Part shown: piece after piece, positions 5,635 to 9,301 of the stretch
How the letters are laid out: each line of letters starts with the position of its first letter
Numbering within the stretch: the first letter of the stretch is position 1
Source: Candidatus Sodaliphilus limicaballi
GTDB taxonomy: Bacteria; Bacteroidota; Bacteroidia; Bacteroidales; Muribaculaceae
Assembly (NCBI GenBank): GCA_018065815.1
Contig: JAGHSP010000370.1
Span: 1-9,301 of the forward strand
DNA length: 9,301 nucleotides
Direction of reading: 5' to 3'
The notes under the pieces: model-generated
What the model saw: only the letters and a program-made list of their open reading frames with translations
Told to the model about the DNA's origin: nothing
Database searches by the model: none
Made by a program: the position numbers and the translations under genes

Positions 5635-7662
5635 TCAATTCACAAATTTTAATATCTTTTCGGCTATGTTTTCGGCAGTAAAACCAAATTTTTCGTCCAA
5701 AACCTTATAAGATGCCGAAGCACCGAAATGGTCTAAACCGAAGATTTCGCCAGTGGGCACCACCCTACGCAAAGTTGAGGGAAGACCAGCGGTGAGGCCA
5801 AATGCAGGGAGGTTAGCCGGAATCACCTCATTGCGATACTCGGTGTCCTGTTCTAGGAACAACCCGATTGAGGGAACAGAAACAATCTGAGCCTTCACGC
5901 CTTTCTCTTTCACGATAGCAGCAGCAGCGACGAGAGTAGCAACTTCGGAACCATTGCCCACAAGCACGACATCGGGATTCTCGTCCTTAACCACCACATA
6001 TCCGCCACGCTCGGCACCGAGGGCTTCCTGATAGCGATTGCCGCTGGCCGCAGGCAGGTCGTTGATGTTCTGTCGAGAGAGGATGAGGGCAGTGGGAGTC
6101 TTGGTATTCTCCATCGCCATCTTCCAAGCCACCGAAGTCTCGGGGCCGTCGGCAGGACGAAGCACGAGCATACTGTTGCGTCCGCTATGGTTTTTGAGTT
6201 CCTCCATGAGACGAATCTGTGCCTCTTGCTCCACGGGTTCATGAGTGGGTCCGTCCTCGCCCACGCGGAATGCGTCGTGAGTCCATATGAACTTAACAGG
6301 AAGCTCCATGAGGGCCGACAGGCGAACGGCGGGCTTCATGTAGTCGCTGAACACGAAGAATGTGCCGCAAGCAGCAATAACACCACCATGAAGTGCCATA
6401 CCATTTATTATAGATGTCATTGCCAGTTCTGACACGCCTGCATGCAGGAATGCGCCCTTGAAGTCATGACGAGCAAAGGCACCAGCTTCCTTGAGGAAAG
6501 CGTCAGTCTTGTCGCTGTTAGCAAGGTCAGCACTTGACACAATCATATTCTTGACATTTTGAGCGAGCACCTTGAGCACAGCCGCCGACGAAGCTCGTGT
6601 GGCATTGTTGGGTTTCTGCTCGATTGCCGCATAATCAACTTGAGCCACCTTGCCATCGATATAGTCTTGAAGTTCCTTTGCCGCCTCGGGGTTAGCCTTA
6701 GCCCAAGCATCATGCTCGGCGCGACGTTTAGCTACGACCTCACGCAGTTCGGCTGCACGTTGTGCATACAGTTCAGCAACCTCGGGGAAAACAACCCATG
6801 GATTCTCGGGGTCACCGCCCAGGTTAGCGATAGTCTTCTCAAAGCTTGCACCCGACTTGCCGATGGGATTGCCGTGAGTGCTGCACTTGCCTTCGAAGCT
6901 AGCACCGTCCTCGGTAACGCATCCGCGACCCATCACGGTGTGCCCCAGGATGAGGGTGGGACGTTCAGCCTCGGCCTGTGCAGCCTCGAGAGCCTGGGCC
7001 ATCTCATTAGCATTAGTTCCATCTACCTCAATTACGTTCCAGTTCCATGCACGATACTTAGCAGCAGTATCCTCGTTGCTCACTGCATCGCACTCGGTAG
7101 AAAGCTGGATTGTGTTGCTGTCGTAGAACATGATGAGATTGCTCAACCCCAGGTTGCCAGCAATGCGAGCAGCCTCTTGCGAGATACCCTCTTGCACGCC
7201 ACCATCACTGATGAAGGCATAAGTCTTGTGAGCGATAGTCTCACCAAAGCGTGCCACCATGAAACGCTCAGCAATAGCACAGCCCACAGCCATGACATGA
7301 CCTTGCCCGAGAGGGCCAGAGGTGTTCTCCACACCATGTTTCACATCCAACTCGGGATGACCGGGCGTGATGCTGCCCCATGTGCGGAATGACTGAATAT
7401 CCTCAAGTGTGTACTTGCCTGTGAGGAACAGCACGCTGTAAAGCATGGGTGACATGTGACCGGGATCAAGGAAAAAACGGTCGCGGGCGAACCATGTGGG
7501 ATCATCGGGATCACAAACCAGATATTTAGAATAAAGTGTATTAACAAAATCGGCACCACCCATAGCACCGCCAGGGTGACCAGAGTTGGCTTTCTCAACC
7601 ATACTTGCAGCGAGTATGCGAATGTTATCGGCTGCAAGCTTCATAAGTTTTTCGTTTACCAT
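5635..7662 (-). CDS. tkt: Transketolase
   Basis: This full-length 675-residue transketolase is a thiamine-diphosphate enzyme that moves two-carbon ketol units between sugar phosphates in the non-oxidative pentose phosphate pathway in the cytoplasm. Substrate and cofactor residues can be followed against the E. coli enzyme: H29 in SGHPGGAMGG, H69 in LDPGHMSPMLY, H102 in PGHPE, SGPLGQG at 115-121, D153 and E158 in SDGGVQEGIS with N183 in YDSN (metal and ThDP site), H263 in STHGNP, R356, S383 in ADLANSDKT, catalytic E412 in GVSELAM, F436, H462 in THD, D470 and H474 in GEDGPTHEPVEQ, and R530. The C-terminal domain (about 540-675) is complete. The usual GDG triplet reads SDG, which I recall as normal for Bacteroidetes. 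The gene follows the sugar permease after 190 nt and may have its own promoter. The start M1 fits the family; M7 is a weaker alternative. Confidence 0.97.
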   Translation of the reverse strand: MVNEKLMKLAADNIRILAASMVEKANSGHPGGAMGGADFVNTLYSKYLVCDPDDPTWFARDRFFLDPGHMSPMLYSVLFLTGKYTLEDIQSFRTWGSITPGHPELDVKHGVENTSGPLGQGHVMAVGCAIAERFMVARFGETIAHKTYAFISDGGVQEGISQEAARIAGNLGLSNLIMFYDSNTIQLSTECDAVSNEDTAAKYRAWNWNVIEVDGTNANEMAQALEAAQAEAERPTLILGHTVMGRGCVTEDGASFEGKCSTHGNPIGKSGASFEKTIANLGGDPENPWVVFPEVAELYAQRAAELREVVAKRRAEHDAWAKANPEAAKELQDYIDGKVAQVDYAAIEQKPNNATRASSAAVLKVLAQNVKNMIVSSADLANSDKTDAFLKEAGAFARHDFKGAFLHAGVSELAMTSIINGMALHGGVIAACGTFFVFSDYMKPAVRLSALMELPVKFIWTHDAFRVGEDGPTHEPVEQEAQIRLMEELKNHSGRNSMLVLRPADGPETSVAWKMAMENTKTPTALILSRQNINDLPAASGNRYQEALGAERGGYVVVKDENPDVVLVGNGSEVATLVAAAAIVKEKGVKAQIVSVPSIGLFLEQDTEYRNEVIPANLPAFGLTAGLPSTLRRVVPTGEIFGLDHFGASASYKVLDEKFGFTAENIAEKILKFVN

Positions 7663-7714
7663 AGAATCCGAAAAAGAAATTATTTTAAAATGTTATGTGA
7701 TATTATTTTGAGTA

Positions 7715-7745
7715 CGAAATTACTACAATTTGTGCAAATAGCAAA
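7715..7745 (-). promoter_or_regulatory. Possible separate tkt promoter
   Basis: On the minus strand TTTG (7745-7742) is followed after 19 nt by TAATTTCG (7722-7715), one base off TAnnTTTG. It lies about 53 nt upstream of the transketolase ATG and downstream of the hairpins that follow the permease gene. This placement would let tkt be expressed on its own. The match is imperfect in an AT-rich region. Confidence 0.35.
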
Positions 7746-7754
7746 ATAAACCTT

Positions 7755-7784
7755 AAAAAAAATGCATTTTGCACACCCCTGCAT
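7755..7784 (-). terminator. Weak hairpin with T8 tail between MFS and tkt
   Basis: Downstream of the GNRA hairpin, minus-strand ATGCA (7784-7780) can pair with TGCAT (7766-7762) across a 13-base loop, followed directly by a run of eight T that includes the last stem base. The stem is short. It may act with the stronger hairpin just upstream to end permease transcripts. Confidence 0.28.
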
Positions 7785-7799
7785 GCACACACATAATAA

Positions 7800-7828
7800 G
7801 GGTGCACTCAAATTGCTTCGATGCACCC
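7800..7828 (-). terminator. Hairpin with GNRA tetraloop after the MFS gene, probable terminator or processing element
   Basis: On the minus strand GGGTGCA plus TCGAA pair with TTTGA and TGCACCC around a GCAA loop. This gives a 12-bp stem with one G-U pair and a single bulged G. It begins 24 nt after the permease stop codon. The following bases TTATTATG are only moderately U-rich, so termination may be incomplete and some read-through into tkt is possible. Confidence 0.5.
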
Positions 7829-7852
7829 ATATAATATAATGTGTAATAATGA

Positions 7853-9142
7853 TTACTTCTTAGCAGGCTTGCTGCCGATGAGCGCGTAGAACAGCATGTA
7901 AGCTACGCTGGCAACAATCACCCAGTAGCTCTGGATGTAACCAACAGCACCAGCAACGAGGTCCTGTACCAGAGGCACTACGCCACCACCGACTACCATC
8001 GCCATGAACAGACCCGAAGCAGCAGCAGTATATTTGCCGAGACCCTCAGTCGCAAGGTTGAAGATACCACCCCACATCACTGATGTGCAAAGACCGCAAA
8101 GCACAAAGAAGATACACTTGATGGGAAGTTCACCGCCAGTGAACTTGAAGAGAACCAGGTCTAAGGGGTTTTCTTCTGTTCCAGGAAGCGTGAAAGTATT
8201 GCTCTCGGGAACAAAGATTGCAGCAATGAGAAGTACAAGCGCAACGGTGCAAACTGTCACAATCTGTGCACGTGTCGAAACCTTACCGCTGATGAAAGAA
8301 GATGTGAGACGGCCCACAAGCATAAGCAGCCAGTAAACAGCAGCAACGGTACCAGCAATAGCAGCCGAACCAAGGACAGCGTTCTCAGAAGTGTCACTGA
8401 GGTAGAAAATCATTTCACCGGGGATACCAACTTCAACACCTACATAAAGGAAGATAGCGATAATACCCAGCACAAGGTGACGATAGCCAAGCGCGCCCTT
8501 TATCATCTCCACCATATTACCTTCAGCCTGCTCGGGCTCTTGGAGCTTAGTGAAATAAATGATTGCGAACGACGCTGCAAAGATGCCCATAGCAATCATC
8601 AACAAGGGAGAAACGTCAGACATCGAAGTCTTGTCGGTTACCTGACCAATCATGGCACCCACCAAGAGGGGAGTGAGAGTACCAGCAAGCGAGTTGAGCG
8701 AGCCGCCAGTCTGAATGAGCTGGTTACCCTTGTTGCCGCCACCGCCAAGGAGGTTGAGCATGGGGTTAACAACGGTGTTAAGAATACAAACGCAGAAACC
8801 GCAGATGAAAGCACCGAGAAGGTAAACAACGTAAGTGCTAATCTCTGTACCAGCAAGTTTACTTGAAATAAACTGTACAGCAATACCCACGAAACCCAGT
8901 GCAAGCGCTACAAGAGCTGTCTTCTTGTAACCCATCTTTGAAATCATCATACCTGCAGGAACACCCATGAAGAGGTATGCTGCAAAGTTCATCATGTTAC
9001 CCATCATGCCAGCCCACTCGTACTGGATTTTCCAGATCTGGCCGAATGGAGCCGCCATGTTAGTCACGAAAGAAATCATAGCGAAGAGGAACATCATCGC
9101 AATGATGGCAACCAATTTGCCGTTTTTGTTTTCTGTTGACAT
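7853..9142 (-). CDS. MFS sugar transporter, FucP-like (fucose-proton symporter family)
   Basis: The product is a 429-residue inner-membrane protein with about 12 hydrophobic segments. It aligns by eye with E. coli FucP and related glucose/galactose permeases: SFVTNMAAPFGQIW near 24-37 (TM1), YLFMGVPAGMMISKMGYKK near 56-74 (TM2 and the following basic loop), YLLGAFICGFCVCILNTVVNPML near 107-129 (TM4), GGSLNSLAGTLTPLLVGAMI near 146-165 (TM5), FLYVGVEVGIPGEM near 231-244 (TM7) and MWGGIFNLATEGLG near 356-369. The likely role is uptake of a monosaccharide; the sugar is unknown. Position N28 replaces FucP Asp46 and N122 replaces Glu135, while E237 is an acidic residue in TM7 where FucP has Gln. 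A hydrophilic stretch at about 311-340 lengthens one extramembrane loop. The downstream gene is transketolase, consistent with feeding sugar into central metabolism. A TAACTTTG element sits about 57 nt upstream. Confidence 0.88.
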   Translation of the reverse strand: MSTENKNGKLVAIIAMMFLFAMISFVTNMAAPFGQIWKIQYEWAGMMGNMMNFAAYLFMGVPAGMMISKMGYKKTALVALALGFVGIAVQFISSKLAGTEISTYVVYLLGAFICGFCVCILNTVVNPMLNLLGGGGNKGNQLIQTGGSLNSLAGTLTPLLVGAMIGQVTDKTSMSDVSPLLMIAMGIFAASFAIIYFTKLQEPEQAEGNMVEMIKGALGYRHLVLGIIAIFLYVGVEVGIPGEMIFYLSDTSENAVLGSAAIAGTVAAVYWLLMLVGRLTSSFISGKVSTRAQIVTVCTVALVLLIAAIFVPESNTFTLPGTEENPLDLVLFKFTGGELPIKCIFFVLCGLCTSVMWGGIFNLATEGLGKYTAAASGLFMAMVVGGGVVPLVQDLVAGAVGYIQSYWVIVASVAYMLFYALIGSKPAKK

Positions 9143-9198
9143 TTTACTTAGTGTTATTTTTGTTAATAATTAGTTTTTTTCGGTTGTAAGATTGACTA

Positions 9199-9206
9199 CA
9201 AAGTTA
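9199..9206 (-). promoter_or_regulatory. -7 element upstream of the MFS sugar transporter
   Basis: TAACTTTG on the minus strand is an exact TAnnTTTG match about 57 nt upstream of the ATG at 9142. The 11-base context CTAACTTTGTA is identical to that of the MATE B promoter. The -33 region is AT-rich without a clear TTG. Confidence 0.5.
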
Positions 9207-9301
9207 GTAAATTATTTTATAAATGTGATTTTTTTGCACAAAAAAATGTCGAGAAGTTCCTATGATGTCCCACCGACCGTCATCAAATATAACTTTTATA
9301 A

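Noticed and set aside
6559..7392. A 277-codon plus-strand open frame opposite transketolase
   Set aside because: It is a shadow of the strongly conserved tkt frame, with no family resemblance and no promoter or start signal.
9284..9291. A second exact TAnnTTTG match (TATATTTG, minus strand) near the right edge
   Set aside because: It lies about 140 nt upstream of the permease start, and the region to check for a -33 element is cut off by the window; AT-rich DNA gives such matches by chance.
9246..9301. Possible start of a divergent plus-strand gene (MSRSSYDVPPTVIKYNFY, open to the right edge)
   Set aside because: Only 18 codons are visible, there is no TAnnTTTG element before it on the plus strand, and an equally long open frame exists on the minus strand; it cannot be supported here.

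Overview
The window looks like a chromosomal segment of a Bacteroidales bacterium (Bacteroides/Prevotella/Muribaculaceae type). The evidence is: -7 elements of the Bacteroidetes form TAnnTTTG upstream of several genes, start codons mostly without a Shine-Dalgarno, a Bacteroidetes-style transketolase, and an OmpA-like protein with an N-terminal barrel plus a C-terminal peptidoglycan-binding domain. All six complete genes and one partial gene lie on the minus strand, so transcription runs from the right edge to the left. I see no mobile element, CRISPR array, tRNA or rRNA. No stretch longer than about 190 bases lacks a gene.

Right part (9301 to 5635): a sugar-type MFS permease of the FucP/fucose-proton-symporter family, then a full-length transketolase. 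They are separated by 190 nt that hold one strong hairpin with a GNRA loop, a second weak hairpin with a T-run, and a possible separate tkt promoter. Together they suggest sugar uptake feeding central carbon and pentose-phosphate metabolism. The permease appears to lack both acidic residues that FucP uses for proton coupling.

Middle part (5634 to 4228): a single-gene unit for an OmpA-family outer-membrane protein, with a -7 element upstream and a clear intrinsic terminator (C-UUCG-G tetraloop, U8 tail) directly after the stop codon.

Left part (4216 to 1): a probable operon that starts at a well-formed promoter abutting the ompA-like terminator. Its order is MATE transporter B, MATE transporter A (tandem paralogues, about 74% identical and alignable without gaps), a DUF3737 protein, then the N-terminal 92 codons of a MalY/PatB-type PLP-dependent C-S lyase/aminotransferase cut by the window edge. 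The gaps are 109 nt, 21 nt and a 1-nt TGATG overlap. DUF3737 has no known function. Its sequence reads as a regular right-handed beta-helix of roughly 20-residue coils with an asparagine ladder. This exporter-pair / beta-helix / PLP-enzyme unit is the most plausible uncharacterised system in the window, though any shared function is inference.
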